Shown here one piece after another: positions 7,922-16,429 of a stretch of 64,000 nucleotides of DNA. Made by a program: the position numbers and the translations under genes. The stretch's first letter is position 1; each line of letters starts with the position of its first letter. The stretch is taken from contig JAHHIH010000008.1 in assembly GCA_019358835.1 (NCBI GenBank), positions 62,001-126,000 on the forward strand, read 5' to 3'. The DNA is from Tildeniella torsiva UHER 1998/13D (GTDB lineage: Bacteria > Cyanobacteriota > Cyanobacteriia > Phormidesmidales > Phormidesmidaceae). The notes below the pieces were generated by a model. That model did not search any database. It saw nothing but the letters and a program-made list of their open reading frames with translations, and had not been told where the DNA came from.

Positions 7922-8335
7922 AATTCAAACCATCCCTAGGGTACACATCAAAATCCACGATGACTGCTAGAAAAAACTCTAGAATCATTTATTTCTCTAT
8001 TTCTCTCACTCTATCCAACGGCTTGAAGGAAGAATTAGAGACAATTTAATTTATCCTACACTGATTATAGTTACTAACATATTCAGTGACTCGCTTATTT
8101 AGGGCTGATATTCAACGAAAAGAACCACTGGGGAGAATTATGCTAACTACCCAACGAGTCCTTGTAGGTCAAGCACGGTTTACTCTAGGCGATGCTACAG
8201 GAATAGTTAAGACTGTCAACAATTAGAGACACTGGAAAACGCGAGGGCGCAAAGGGGTGCAGGCTAATTCGAGTTTTGAGGTAAGTGTTCAGGAGATACT
8301 TAGTAACGCGAGAATATTCAACGGCTTCTACCCAA
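7922..8335. other. Gene-poor AT-rich stretch
   Basis: The 414 bases upstream of cyAbrB hold its promoter and, on the plus strand, one tiny ORF with a good ribosome site (listed separately). The plus ORF at 8257-8439 overlaps the DUF1499 gene and has no supporting features. Confidence 0.5.
8140..8226 (+). CDS. Possible 28-residue small protein
   Basis: ATG 8140 has GGGGAGAATT directly upstream, a strong Shine-Dalgarno match. It opens a 28-codon frame (MLTTQRVLVGQARFTLGDAT...) ending in TAG at 8224. It is too short for the ORF track. It has no known relatives that I recognise; support is only the ribosome site. Confidence 0.25.
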   Translation: MLTTQRVLVGQARFTLGDATGIVKTVNN

Positions 8336-8851
8336 CTAAGCACCTAAGTCCTGTAAGGCAAAGCGGATCTGCTCCAGCCGCCGTCTATTCACGCCTAAGT
8401 CGGATTCTCCTAGTCGGGCCGCTGCTCGAACGTGGATGACTGGTTCATCCTCCGGCAAGTAGAATTCAGTATCGTCTACAAACCCCATAATGCGGCTGGT
8501 GGACTTAACTCGGATATAGTTCTCTTGCTGGGTCGCAATCTCAGTACGCGGCACAACTCCCAGTACTTTAGTCAGCAGCTCACGGGCTTCCTCCCGGCTA
8601 CTTGTATAAGCCATCGGCGCAATCGCGTGGTCTTGGTCGGCTCCCTGGCTAACGACACAGTTAGGCGTTGAGGGACAGGGGAATAACTTGCCATCCTGAA
8701 TACCGAGTTCAGGCGTCTTTCCTGCGAATACCTCTGATAAGCCAGGGAACGCACCTAGAGACTGAGGAGCAGGCGCTGCGATCGCGAAAGCTGAATAAGT
8801 TGGGAAAGCCCACAACGCGATCGCCAGAAAGCACGCAAAGATTGAAGCCAT
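8336..8851 (-). CDS. DUF1499 family secreted protein
   Basis: A 171-residue protein with an N-terminal signal peptide (MASIFACFLAIALWAFPTYSAFA). It then has the DUF1499 pattern: CPSTPNCVVSQ, IAPMAYTSS, a central YIRVKSTSRIMGFVDDTEFYL and RAAARLGESDLGVNRRRLEQIR. The family is widespread in cyanobacteria and its function is not known. It is probably periplasmic or thylakoid-lumenal. Confidence 0.85.
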   Translation of the reverse strand: MASIFACFLAIALWAFPTYSAFAIAAPAPQSLGAFPGLSEVFAGKTPELGIQDGKLFPCPSTPNCVVSQGADQDHAIAPMAYTSSREEARELLTKVLGVVPRTEIATQQENYIRVKSTSRIMGFVDDTEFYLPEDEPVIHVRAAARLGESDLGVNRRRLEQIRFALQDLGA

Positions 8852-9054
8852 AGGAGTTCATCGAGGTACAACCTCACCATAGGCTAATCAGGTTAGTAAG
8901 GGGTCAGACATGCCATTCGACGTTGATCTTTGAGAATCAACAAAAACAAGGGAAACCTAAGCCCCCCAAAGAACTAACCCAGCTGCATCCGTGACCCGCG
9001 AAAAGCTGGCCCTAGTGACACTCGCTTACCCGGAACAAGAGAGTAACTTTTGAT

Positions 9055-10659
9055 CTATGGGCTATTCGAGATTTCTTCAAGTAAAAACTCAACAACTTCT
9101 AAACTACATCCTATCTGACTCTCTGCCCAATTAAGAAGATTTGTCACTCTGATTCCTTGAGCAGCTGAACCATCAATCATATTGGATGAAGGCATGCGAA
9201 CTGAAAACTGCAGTCTTTCAAATTGAGGCTGTGGCAATTCAGATATTTTCTTGTGAAGATAACCTCGCTTCATAAAATTTGATGAATTACTGATAGGAAT
9301 AGTACTCGTCAAGCGATCAGCAACACTAGCGGTGTTAGGGTCTGATCTAGAATGATCAAAACCTATTAATTCCTTTCGTTGAGTATCATCAGAAGGATAT
9401 CTCCCTTCAAATATCCTCCCTGAAAAGCCTAAATATTCAAGCCATATATCTTGAAATTCATTTTCTTCAAAATTACTGTACTTAGGAACTCTTTTTATGG
9501 GGCTATTACGGCGTCCCGCCTGAAAAGAATAATCAACATATATACAATCACATTTAACATTCAAAAAACTTGTCTCAGAGTTAACCTGCCAATTTCCAAT
9601 GCATGCTCCCGTCAGATTTGCTCTCAAGAATTGCGTTCTTAATGCCTTCACACTACCCAAAAAGGCATTGCTAAGATTAGCATTCCTGAGCTTTGCTAAA
9701 GATATATCTGCGTCAAATAAATAAGCTCCTGACAAGTCTGATCCTGAAAGGTCTGCCTGAATCAAATTAGTTTTTTCTAGTCCTGAATTGTGCATTAGGC
9801 TAAATCTCAAGCTGGTGCCACTTAAATCCGCACCATTTAATTGCGCCTGTCTAAAGTCAACATAATCCAAACGAAGCTGGCTTAGGTTCTTGCCTTCAAA
9901 ATTTAACTGCTTGCCGTTACGAGTTCGACAAAGCTCAATCAAGCCGGGATCTACTGAGAATTTGCACTTATTGTTTATCGTGGAATCAACCCATTCTGTA
10001 TATTTTATAGAGGCATTGCAAAAACACGAGTTAGTAATCTTTGCTTTTTTTAAATTTGAAAAATCTAAATTCGAGTAGTTAAAGTCACAACCATTTAGAT
10101 TTGACATTTTAAAGGAAGATGCTTTAAGGTTAGCTCTTTCAAAGCTGGTGCTTGAATTCTCACTTTCGTATATATTATAAAGCCTCAATCCTCTTGGGAA
10201 ATCCAAGGCAAAAATTGCGATTAAGCAAACAACAATAATCCAAAGATCTGGAAGCAAAAGTAAAAAAATAGACAAAAATACTACAATCCAAACCATTATG
10301 AATAACAAGTCAAAAATGGTTTCAATCAATAAAATTTCTCTTTTTGAAGTTTCCCCTCTGTTAGCGGAAAGAAAACTTATTATCTGTCTATAGCTGAATC
10401 CTAAATCTGCACCTTCAAACTTTGCTCCCGCTAAGTTAGTGTTAACGAAGCTACAACCTTTGATTTTGGAATAACTAAAATTTACCCCTGACAGATTGAC
10501 GTTATCAAATGACTGGTGAAGTAAATAAATTCCTCTGAAGTCTCTAACTCCATCAGCATAGCTTTCTAATATTCTTTCAGAGCAGATGCTTCCAAAAAGC
10601 CTTGTTTTTACGCGTATCTTCAATGACTTAAAGTGTTGAACAAAGCGAATTGTACGCAT
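9055..10659 (-). CDS. Pentapeptide-repeat membrane protein
   Basis: A 534-residue protein. Pentapeptide repeats of the A(D/N)LXX type appear before and after a membrane hairpin of two long hydrophobic segments (about residues 108-150, IETIFDLLFIMVWIVVFLSI and LPDLWIIVVCLIAIFAL). The second repeat block (residues ~155-350; e.g. LIQADLSGSDLSGAYLFDADI) should form a right-handed quadrilateral beta-helix. The C-terminal ~180 residues are unrelated. The gene is clearly more AT-rich than its neighbours, a sign of transfer. Pentapeptide proteins are abundant in cyanobacteria, but most functions are unknown. Confidence 0.85.
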   Translation of the reverse strand: MRTIRFVQHFKSLKIRVKTRLFGSICSERILESYADGVRDFRGIYLLHQSFDNVNLSGVNFSYSKIKGCSFVNTNLAGAKFEGADLGFSYRQIISFLSANRGETSKREILLIETIFDLLFIMVWIVVFLSIFLLLLPDLWIIVVCLIAIFALDFPRGLRLYNIYESENSSTSFERANLKASSFKMSNLNGCDFNYSNLDFSNLKKAKITNSCFCNASIKYTEWVDSTINNKCKFSVDPGLIELCRTRNGKQLNFEGKNLSQLRLDYVDFRQAQLNGADLSGTSLRFSLMHNSGLEKTNLIQADLSGSDLSGAYLFDADISLAKLRNANLSNAFLGSVKALRTQFLRANLTGACIGNWQVNSETSFLNVKCDCIYVDYSFQAGRRNSPIKRVPKYSNFEENEFQDIWLEYLGFSGRIFEGRYPSDDTQRKELIGFDHSRSDPNTASVADRLTSTIPISNSSNFMKRGYLHKKISELPQPQFERLQFSVRMPSSNMIDGSAAQGIRVTNLLNWAESQIGCSLEVVEFLLEEISNSP

Positions 10660-10788
10660 AATTTTATCTTTAAAGCGAAAGCCATCCTAATGGAGGACTT
10701 AGATTTTCTCCAAGGATATAAGGGGTTATAGCATTACGGGTGCTAGATTTAGCAATATCTTTGATAACCATGACTCAAAGAGTAAAGC

Positions 10789-11166
10789 TCAAATAGAGTC
10801 ATCCACCCAGCCACAATGCCCACAATCCCAATGAATCTGGCCCTCAGTCGCTTTGGGCACCGGCCTCTCACAGTTAGGGCATCGGGACGTAAACAGCGGG
10901 TGAACATCCAACATCTCCAACCGTTGCTCCAAAGTTAGCCGCTGCACCGGTTCTAAAATTAGTTCCCCATCGTAGTAGCTGGCTCCCTCCGGCTGCCATT
11001 CCTCGCCATACCAGGCCAACGGCTCATCAGGAACAGCGATCGCCCTAGTAGCCAACCTAAAGTCCTTACAGCTATCCTCCTCTACGCCATTAGGATGCTC
11101 AGCGCAGACCATATAAGGGCTGTGGGCGCAGAAGTGACAGAGATTGCAGCAGTCGAGCTTAGCCAT
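10789..11166 (-). CDS. Cysteine-rich zinc-ribbon-like protein
   Basis: The track start at 11232 lies inside the upstream gene. ATG 11166 overlaps that gene's TAA (TAATG), a strong sign of translational coupling. The 125-residue protein has an N-terminal Cys/His cluster (CCNLCHFCAHSPYMVCAEHP) and a C-terminal pair of CxxC motifs (CPNCERP...CGHCGW) that should bind zinc. No family is recognised. Confidence 0.6.
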   Translation of the reverse strand: MAKLDCCNLCHFCAHSPYMVCAEHPNGVEEDSCKDFRLATRAIAVPDEPLAWYGEEWQPEGASYYDGELILEPVQRLTLEQRLEMLDVHPLFTSRCPNCERPVPKATEGQIHWDCGHCGWVDDSI

Positions 11167-11384
11167 TAGTACCCGCAAGCATCTGCCCCAAGTGACCTGG
11201 TAATAGTACCGTCTGGCTCTAGCGTCGCGCACCAGATACCATCAGCTCGCCAGAGTTGATAACGATAGTTGGCCTCATAAACGATGAAGATAGCGGCCAT
11301 GAGTAGAACGGTACAAGCTGCGATCGCTCCTATGACGCGTAAAGGCCTTACCGTAGTCGGCGTAATTGGCTGAGTGTTTTTCAT
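11166..11384 (-). CDS. Small membrane protein coupled to zinc-ribbon gene
   Basis: A 72-residue protein with one transmembrane helix near residues 15-36 (VIGAIAACTVLLMAAIFIVY) and a short extracytoplasmic tail with two Cys. Its stop overlaps the next start (TAATG), so the two are made together. Function unknown. Confidence 0.6.
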   Translation of the reverse strand: MKNTQPITPTTVRPLRVIGAIAACTVLLMAAIFIVYEANYRYQLWRADGIWCATLEPDGTITRSLGADACGY

Positions 11385-11567
11385 CTGGTTTTCTAAGCAC
11401 CTTTGCTTAAAATGCCCAGAGACGGGGAATCCATCACTGCTCTTAGGTAAGGGGTATTAATTAGTAGCCGTCTCTACCCCTTGCTGGGAGTCGTCTATTT
11501 GCTACTGCTGGGACGGTTGCTATCGAGGTAACAGCATCAACGTAGGACAGTCCTACAGGACAGCAGA

Positions 11568-11753
11568 TTACTCTGACCGAATAGAACGATATCTAGCAAT
11601 AATCTGGTGCATTTCCTCACGAACTAAGCGATGAACTCGTGAATCCGCTTGGATCGGCTCTGAGAAGTCTGGTGCTACCAGGAATGCTTGACCATCCTTG
11701 TCGAAGGTCAAGCGCATCTCCTTCACATCCACAAAGGGTTCTAAGTCTTTCAA
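11568..11753 (-). CDS. Short conserved-looking ORF, possibly 5'-truncated
   Basis: Sixty-one codons from a TTG start. The same frame stays open back to the IS border at 11793 (adding KDVGQLFNTFYHLL-type residues), where a TAG lies just beyond the insertion site. It may be the remains of a gene damaged near the IS. Residues such as EMRLTFDKDGQAFLVAPDF look protein-like, but I recognise no family. Confidence 0.35.
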   Translation of the reverse strand: MKDLEPFVDVKEMRLTFDKDGQAFLVAPDFSEPIQADSRVHRLVREEMHQIIARYRSIRSE

Positions 11754-11793
11754 GAGGTGATAAAAGGTATTGAAGAGTTGACCAACGTCTTTA

Positions 11794-12343
11794 GAGGGTG
11801 TTTGAAAAGTCGGACGGGGTCAAAAATTACGCTAATCGCCTGACCATGATACGGATCATGGCGACGTAGATGAGGGTTTCTGAGGTTTCCGGCAACCGTT
11901 CGTAATCTCGCACCAAGCGTCGGCAACCCATCAACCAGCCAAAGGTACGCTCGACCACCCAGCGTTTCTTCAGCAGGACAAACCCTTTGGTCTGTTGTGG
12001 TCGCAAGACGACCTCGACGATCCAGTGATAGGTATCCATCACCCACATCATGAAGGCAGGGCCGTCAAAGCCGCCATCCGCCCAAATCAGATTTAGCCTG
12101 GTGATGGCTGCTCCCATGGCCTTCACCCGAGCGAGCACCTGCTTGCCGCCTTCCCGTTCGGGCACACTGGCCGCGGTGACGAGTACCAGCAACACCAGAC
12201 CCAACGTATCGACGGTCGCGAACCGTTTGCGACCTTTAATCTTTTTGCCCGCATCGTAGCCCCACTCCGGCGTTGCTGACGACTATCTGCAACCTATACG
12301 GAGTGAGCTTTTTTACTCAAGCCCTAACTTTTCAAACACCCTC
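11794..12343 (-). mobile_element. Internally deleted IS5-family element with intact ends
   Basis: Perfect 17-base terminal inverted repeats GAGGGTGTTTGAAAAGT (11794-11810) and its complement (12327-12343) bound a 550-base element. It is flanked by a direct TTA on each side (11791-11793, 12344-12346). A 3-base TNA duplication fits the IS1031 subgroup of the IS5 family. Only the C-terminal part of the transposase remains inside, so the element is non-autonomous but could be moved in trans. Confidence 0.85.
11827..12266 (-). pseudogene. IS5-family transposase, C-terminal remnant
   Basis: The frame is open upstream of the track's Met and includes GYDAGKKIKGRKRFATVDTLGL, the start of the IS5 DDE catalytic domain. 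ADGGFDG carries the second Asp region, and WVVERTFGWL-x-RRLVRDYE carries the catalytic Glu signature of the family. The N-terminal half, including the helix-turn-helix, is missing, so it cannot be a full transposase. Confidence 0.85.
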
Positions 12344-12597
12344 TTAGGCTAAATACTAAGTGGCCTTAGGATACTTTGCTTGAAAAATTGAAATAGACCG
12401 AAAGTTTGACTGGCCTGTATTCTACCTTTAGACCGGTAGATCTCTCAAATTACACGTTTTGACGGTTCTCCATGCTCCCCCAGCACTACGCGCTACGATG
12501 AAAAAACACTGCGAACCCTCCTGGGACAAAGCAATTAATCTCAAATAACCCAGGAATTGATAGTTAGTCTTAAATGCGCTGTTACTTAAATCTTCGG

Positions 12598-13080
12598 CTA
12601 TCCTACAATTCCGAGTGTTTTTTCCCTCACATTTCTCACTGAAGCAGCTATAAATAACACTTCTTGTGTTGGTTCCAGCTTCTCTCTTTCACCCTCTAAT
12701 CTTCTTACTTCTTCTGGATTTTCATTGGGTGGATGCGAAAAATAACGTATTTCTGAGTTTAGTTTAGCCCTACTATCATCCAGTTCACTATCTAGTCTTG
12801 GATCGAAGATGCCACCACATGCCAAATATAGTTCACGAGCATCAACCTCACTGAGGTCATCTAAAGAGATCCCTCCTGCATCCAAGGATTTGATCATATA
12901 TGAAATAAAGTCTGGAATTTCAAAAGCTCTTGGAACGGCGCCAGCTGCACGTCCAGATATATGTTTTAGCCTTTCTTTATAAGGATCCTTATCGTGAATT
13001 GCTATGACTTCTCCAACGCCAGGAACCCCTTTGAAATAATCTTTAATGCGCTTTCCAACATAATCAAAGAAATTTCCCAT
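12598..13080 (-). CDS. Hypothetical protein, unknown function
   Basis: A 160-residue acidic, largely helical protein starting MGNFFDYVGKRIKDYFKGVPGVGEV. It has no signal peptide and no clear motif. It is AT-rich compared with the chromosomal genes on the left. It could be a pre-toxin or signalling accessory, but nothing seen supports a call. Confidence 0.55.
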   Translation of the reverse strand: MGNFFDYVGKRIKDYFKGVPGVGEVIAIHDKDPYKERLKHISGRAAGAVPRAFEIPDFISYMIKSLDAGGISLDDLSEVDARELYLACGGIFDPRLDSELDDSRAKLNSEIRYFSHPPNENPEEVRRLEGEREKLEPTQEVLFIAASVRNVREKTLGIVG

Positions 13081-13281
13081 AACGCAAAACCTGGTAAATG
13101 CTAAAAGTATTTTAGCGTCAGCATTTCAGATATAAACGGATTTATTTAAAAAATCTGTATCCTGCTCAACAAAAGTGACCTAAATTGATCACCTTTCCCT
13201 CCAGGGGTAGCTTTTTCTCACTGTTCAAAAACTTCGTCGAATAGCTGCTTGTAGCTGGGTATTCTCTAGGAACAAACGACA

Positions 13282-13838
13282 GTGAACTATTGGTCAGCAG
13301 GAATTGCAGCACTTCTAGCAGTAGTATTGGTGAGCTGCTTCAGCACAGCAGTTGTGGCCACAGAACGCTAGGTGACGGACCCTGCCCTGCTGCCGTCGCC
13401 AGCCTTAACCTGCCCACCGCCATTGTTGTCTCTGTAGGCGATGGCGACACACTGCGGACGGACTATCAAGGCCAGAACATCACAGTCCGGTTCGTCTGCA
13501 TTGACACGTCAGAGACAACACAAACCCCTTGGAGGTCAGCGGCTACAGAGCGCTTGCGCCAGCTCATCCCCAGCGGCTCCACCATTCAATTCAAGGAAGC
13601 TGATACAGACTGCTATGGACGCATGGTGGCTAAGGTTTATGCTGGTGGCCAGAACGTAAACCTACAAATGGTCAACGAGGGGCATGCAGCGGTCTACACC
13701 CAATTTTTGAGCAGTTGCCCCAATACAGACGACGCTCTCCTGTGCGCAAAAACTCAAGCCCAGCAGCAGCAGCGGTTGAACTTCTGGAATCAGCCCAATC
13801 CTGTAATGCTCTGGGATTATCGACGCAGTAATCGTTGA
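13282..13838 (+). CDS. Thermonuclease-like protein, signal peptide out of frame
   Basis: Residues from about 13395 on form a staphylococcal nuclease (SNase) domain: VVSVGDGDTLRTDYQG, VRFVCIDTSET, IQFKEADTDCYGRMVAKVY and NEGHAAVY. A GTG at 13282 begins a lipoprotein signal peptide (NYWSAGIAALLAVVLVSC, with a lipobox ending in Cys) in a different frame that hits TAG at 13369. The nuclease frame itself opens only with a TTG at 13290 and lacks export signals. A single indel near 13365-13390 would join the two. Either the gene is frameshifted or the sequence contains an error. Confidence 0.65.
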
Positions 13839-13855
13839 GGGCTTTAAAAGGGGAA

Positions 13856-13895
13856 AGAATGGGCCCGCAGAGTTATGCCTCTGCGGGCCCATTCT
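13856..13895 (+). terminator. Strong hairpin after the nuclease gene
   Basis: A perfect 17-bp stem AGAATGGGCCCGCAGAG with a 6-base loop lies 17 bases past the nuclease stop. There is no long T-run, but the stem is very stable and sits where a terminator belongs. Confidence 0.65.
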
Positions 13896-13994
13896 CTGTG
13901 ACCTCCAAAATATCACATTTGTTTTGCTGGTGCCACTCCTTTAGCAGCTTCAAAAGCATTACTTTATTTAGGCTGTAGGCATTTGAGGAACGCT

Positions 13995-14315
13995 ATGACC
14001 ATCACTGCAGAAGAAAGAATTAAAGTCATCCATAACTCCCTAGCCGCGTTTGAAAAGGTTGCTGAGTTTGTTTTGGATGTGGAGATAGTCTACTTTGACC
14101 GGCCCAAGAACCACACGCTACGGATGGCCATCGAGCATTTCAGAGAGGGCTTGGGCGCTAACTGGCGCGACTACAACCAATCTGGCCTCAACGATGAGTT
14201 AGTGACTAGCTTTGGAATGGTGGCCCACAACCTACAGCCCAAGCCGCTGAAGGAGGCTATTCAGTGGCTGCACTTCACCACCCAAGACATGTTGCTGCTG
14301 AGGGAGCGGGGGTAG
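13995..14315 (+). CDS. Hypothetical protein
   Basis: ATG 13995 has GAGGAA five bases upstream and is preferred over the TTG at 13983. It gives a 106-residue soluble, helical protein (MTITAEERIKVIHNSLAAFE). No family recognised. The Nudix gene follows 60 bases downstream. Confidence 0.55.
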   Translation: MTITAEERIKVIHNSLAAFEKVAEFVLDVEIVYFDRPKNHTLRMAIEHFREGLGANWRDYNQSGLNDELVTSFGMVAHNLQPKPLKEAIQWLHFTTQDMLLLRERG

Positions 14316-14375
14316 TTGGCTTTAGCACAAAGGGCAATTGCACCCCTCCCCTGGGCGATCCTAATCAACTAGACT

Positions 14376-14957
14376 GTGCAGACTCACCCTCAATGGGTGC
14401 TTGAACCAGCACCTACCCTGACGATGATCGAACCCCAGAACTGCGCCCAGGCGATCGCATCCCATACTCCAATCGACCCAGCAGAGGCAGAGTCCATAGT
14501 CGCCACGCTGGCGTTCCTGGATGAACACGATCGCTGCTGGCAACGAGACAACTACGTGGGACACCTCACTGCTTCGGCCTGGGTGGTCAATGCTGCAAAA
14601 TCCCATGTGCTGCTGACTCATCACCGGAAGTTTAACTACTGGCTTCAGTTAGGTGGCCATGTGGATGAAGAGGATGGATCTCTACTAGCAGCTGCCCTGC
14701 GCGAAGCTAGGGAAGAATCCGGCATCCAGGCAATTGAGCCCCTACAGACCACCATCTTTGACATCGGCCACCACCCCATCAATACCGCTAAAGAACCGCC
14801 CCATGTGCATTACGACATCCGGTTTCTGCTGGTGGCCAAGACGATGGACTTTGTAATGTCTGAGGAATCCAACGACCTAGCCTGGGTTCCCCTGGGAGAG
14901 GTGGCCACCGTCAGCAGTTCAGCAGCCCTACGGCGGATGGCCCAGAAGCTTTGCTAG
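14376..14957 (+). CDS. Nudix hydrolase
   Basis: A 193-residue protein. The Nudix box is present as GGHVDEEDGSLLAAALREAREESGI, one residue longer than the textbook GX5EX7REUXEEXGU spacing; I recall the same form in a bacterial subfamily with GGHVD. The core REAREESG with its metal-binding glutamates is intact, so activity on a nucleoside diphosphate-linked compound is likely, but the substrate is unknown. The start is uncertain: GTG 14376 gives the longest frame, while ATG 14424 (MIEPQNCAQ) is an equal alternative. Confidence 0.85.
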   Translation: MQTHPQWVLEPAPTLTMIEPQNCAQAIASHTPIDPAEAESIVATLAFLDEHDRCWQRDNYVGHLTASAWVVNAAKSHVLLTHHRKFNYWLQLGGHVDEEDGSLLAAALREAREESGIQAIEPLQTTIFDIGHHPINTAKEPPHVHYDIRFLLVAKTMDFVMSEESNDLAWVPLGEVATVSSSAALRRMAQKLC

Positions 14958-15320
14958 ATGGCGCTCTGAAAGAGCATTGCCCAGATTTATGACTCGGTGG
15001 GATGAGCTGGCGATCGCTCGGTAGCCTAAGCGATCGCCTACCTCCACCTGGGCACTCTAGACCTACAGCGGACAACAGCGGATTGCACCCATGCAAATCT
15101 GCACCCTGAATTTGCAACCTCCGAGACTGCCGCTGGTCTTGGAGGTTTTGTTTTTGGATCCCCTCAATGACAACGGTTTGCCGATAGTGGGGATGGAACA
15201 ATTATGAAGTGCTAATGCAGTAATGATGTAGAAAATGAAGTGCAGATATTTTCTGTGCTAATCAGTTCAAGAGTATGGGTTTTGCTTTAGTTCAGGGGAA
15301 CAATAAATCTATCTTAATTC
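14958..15320. other. Intergenic region with terminator hairpin
   Basis: No gene seen in these 363 bases. Two HIP1 sites lie near 15010-15035. A terminator (listed) ends the Nudix transcript, and the AT-rich end from 15200 probably contains the promoter of the next gene. Confidence 0.5.
15116..15157 (+). terminator. Intrinsic terminator downstream of the Nudix gene
   Basis: AACCTCC-G-AGAC pairs with GTCT-T-GGAGGTT around an 8-base loop and is followed by TTGTTTTTGG. Confidence 0.75.
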
Positions 15321-15761
15321 GTGAATTTTCTAGTGGAAAATGTATTCTTGCAGGCGCTAAAGCTTTCTCCCCTATTTTTCTTATTGCTAAGTGGAACTAG
15401 GGTTAGTGCTCAAAGTCTCCCTCCTTATGCAGGCACAACCTGCTCTGCCTTTGCGACCCATCCAGAAGCCCAGTGGCATTACTACATGGGGACTGCGCCA
15501 TCTTCCGTGGATGACGATAGTGATGGACTGGCCTGTGAGTATTTGACCAGCACTATTAGGAGCGATGGCAGCCGAATCTTTAACAATCAAGCTAATCGTG
15601 GCAACGTAAGATACACGATGGAAGTTTGGCGAGTTAATGCCACAGATGTTTATCTACGCATCAAATCGAGCCAGGGAATGGATTTTACAACCCGTAGTTT
15701 TCCATCTGATCCAGCGGCCCGAGAGCATATGAATACTTACTACCGAAATCTGCTCCGTTAA
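15321..15761 (+). CDS. Secreted excalibur-like calcium-binding protein
   Basis: A 146-residue protein from a GTG start. It has a signal peptide (FLQALKLSPLFFLLLSGTRVSAQ), then an excalibur-like motif: CSAFATHPEAQWHYYMG followed by DDDSDGLACEYL, where DxDxDG is a calcium-loop pattern and the two Cys bracket it. The C-terminal half (NVRYTMEVWRVNATDVYLRIKSS) is a small beta domain. The excalibur motif often accompanies secreted nucleases, and a thermonuclease lies 1.5 kb upstream. Likely extracytoplasmic. Confidence 0.65.
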   Translation: MNFLVENVFLQALKLSPLFFLLLSGTRVSAQSLPPYAGTTCSAFATHPEAQWHYYMGTAPSSVDDDSDGLACEYLTSTIRSDGSRIFNNQANRGNVRYTMEVWRVNATDVYLRIKSSQGMDFTTRSFPSDPAAREHMNTYYRNLLR

Positions 15762-15782
15762 TACCAATTTGATAAAAGGTGG

Positions 15783-16415
15783 ATGTCAAAGTATCGTCGC
15801 TCTAGCCGATCAATAAATCGCCGTCATCCTGCGACCCGACCCCATTGGGCAGTGGTTCTCTCTGCCCTGGTGTTTGGCAGCTATGCTCTGGTTCATCTTC
15901 ACCACCTATTTTTCCAAAGCAATAGTGCAGATGGCCCTGGCTGGGCGATTGGTAAACCTCAAACCCAATGGAACTTTCGCCTGGGGAATCAGCCGCTGCC
16001 CGAACTCAAAGCGCTAGCCCTGGAGTTGGTGAACCGCGATCGTCAGGTGAATGGACTACCGCCTCTGGTCGAAGACCCCCTACTCTCCCAAGTGGCGCAG
16101 CGCCATGCCGAGGATATGCTGGCTCGTCAGTTCTATGATCACGTTAACCCCGATGGCCAAGACCCCTCAGACCGTTTCATAGCAGCAGGAGGCCAGGTTG
16201 GGGCTGGGGAAAACATCATGCAGCAGAAGGGAACGATCCCGATGGCTCTGTCTCTAGGTTTGGTAGAAGAATACCAGCAGGGGTGGATGGATAGCCCTGG
16301 CCATCGAGAGAACTTGCTGACTCCCCACTACACTACCTTTGGGTATGGGATAGTGGCCTCGCCCACGGGGACTGAAATCTATGCGGTGCAGTTGTTTAGC
16401 TTTCCAGCGCAGTAG
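15783..16415 (+). CDS. CAP-domain (SCP/PR1-like) secreted protein
   Basis: A 210-residue protein with one N-terminal membrane or signal segment (AVVLSALVFGSYALVHLHHLF). It then has a bacterial CAP domain: LVNRDRQVNGLPPL, VAQRHAEDMLARQFYDHVNPDG, GENIM, and WMDSPGHRENLL. The His and Glu residues of the CAP cavity are present. Bacterial CAP proteins are extracellular, and their role is generally unknown. It lies 21 bases after the excalibur-like gene, so the two may be an operon. Confidence 0.88.
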   Translation: MSKYRRSSRSINRRHPATRPHWAVVLSALVFGSYALVHLHHLFFQSNSADGPGWAIGKPQTQWNFRLGNQPLPELKALALELVNRDRQVNGLPPLVEDPLLSQVAQRHAEDMLARQFYDHVNPDGQDPSDRFIAAGGQVGAGENIMQQKGTIPMALSLGLVEEYQQGWMDSPGHRENLLTPHYTTFGYGIVASPTGTEIYAVQLFSFPAQ

Positions 16416-16429
16416 GCAAGGGCGAAGAT

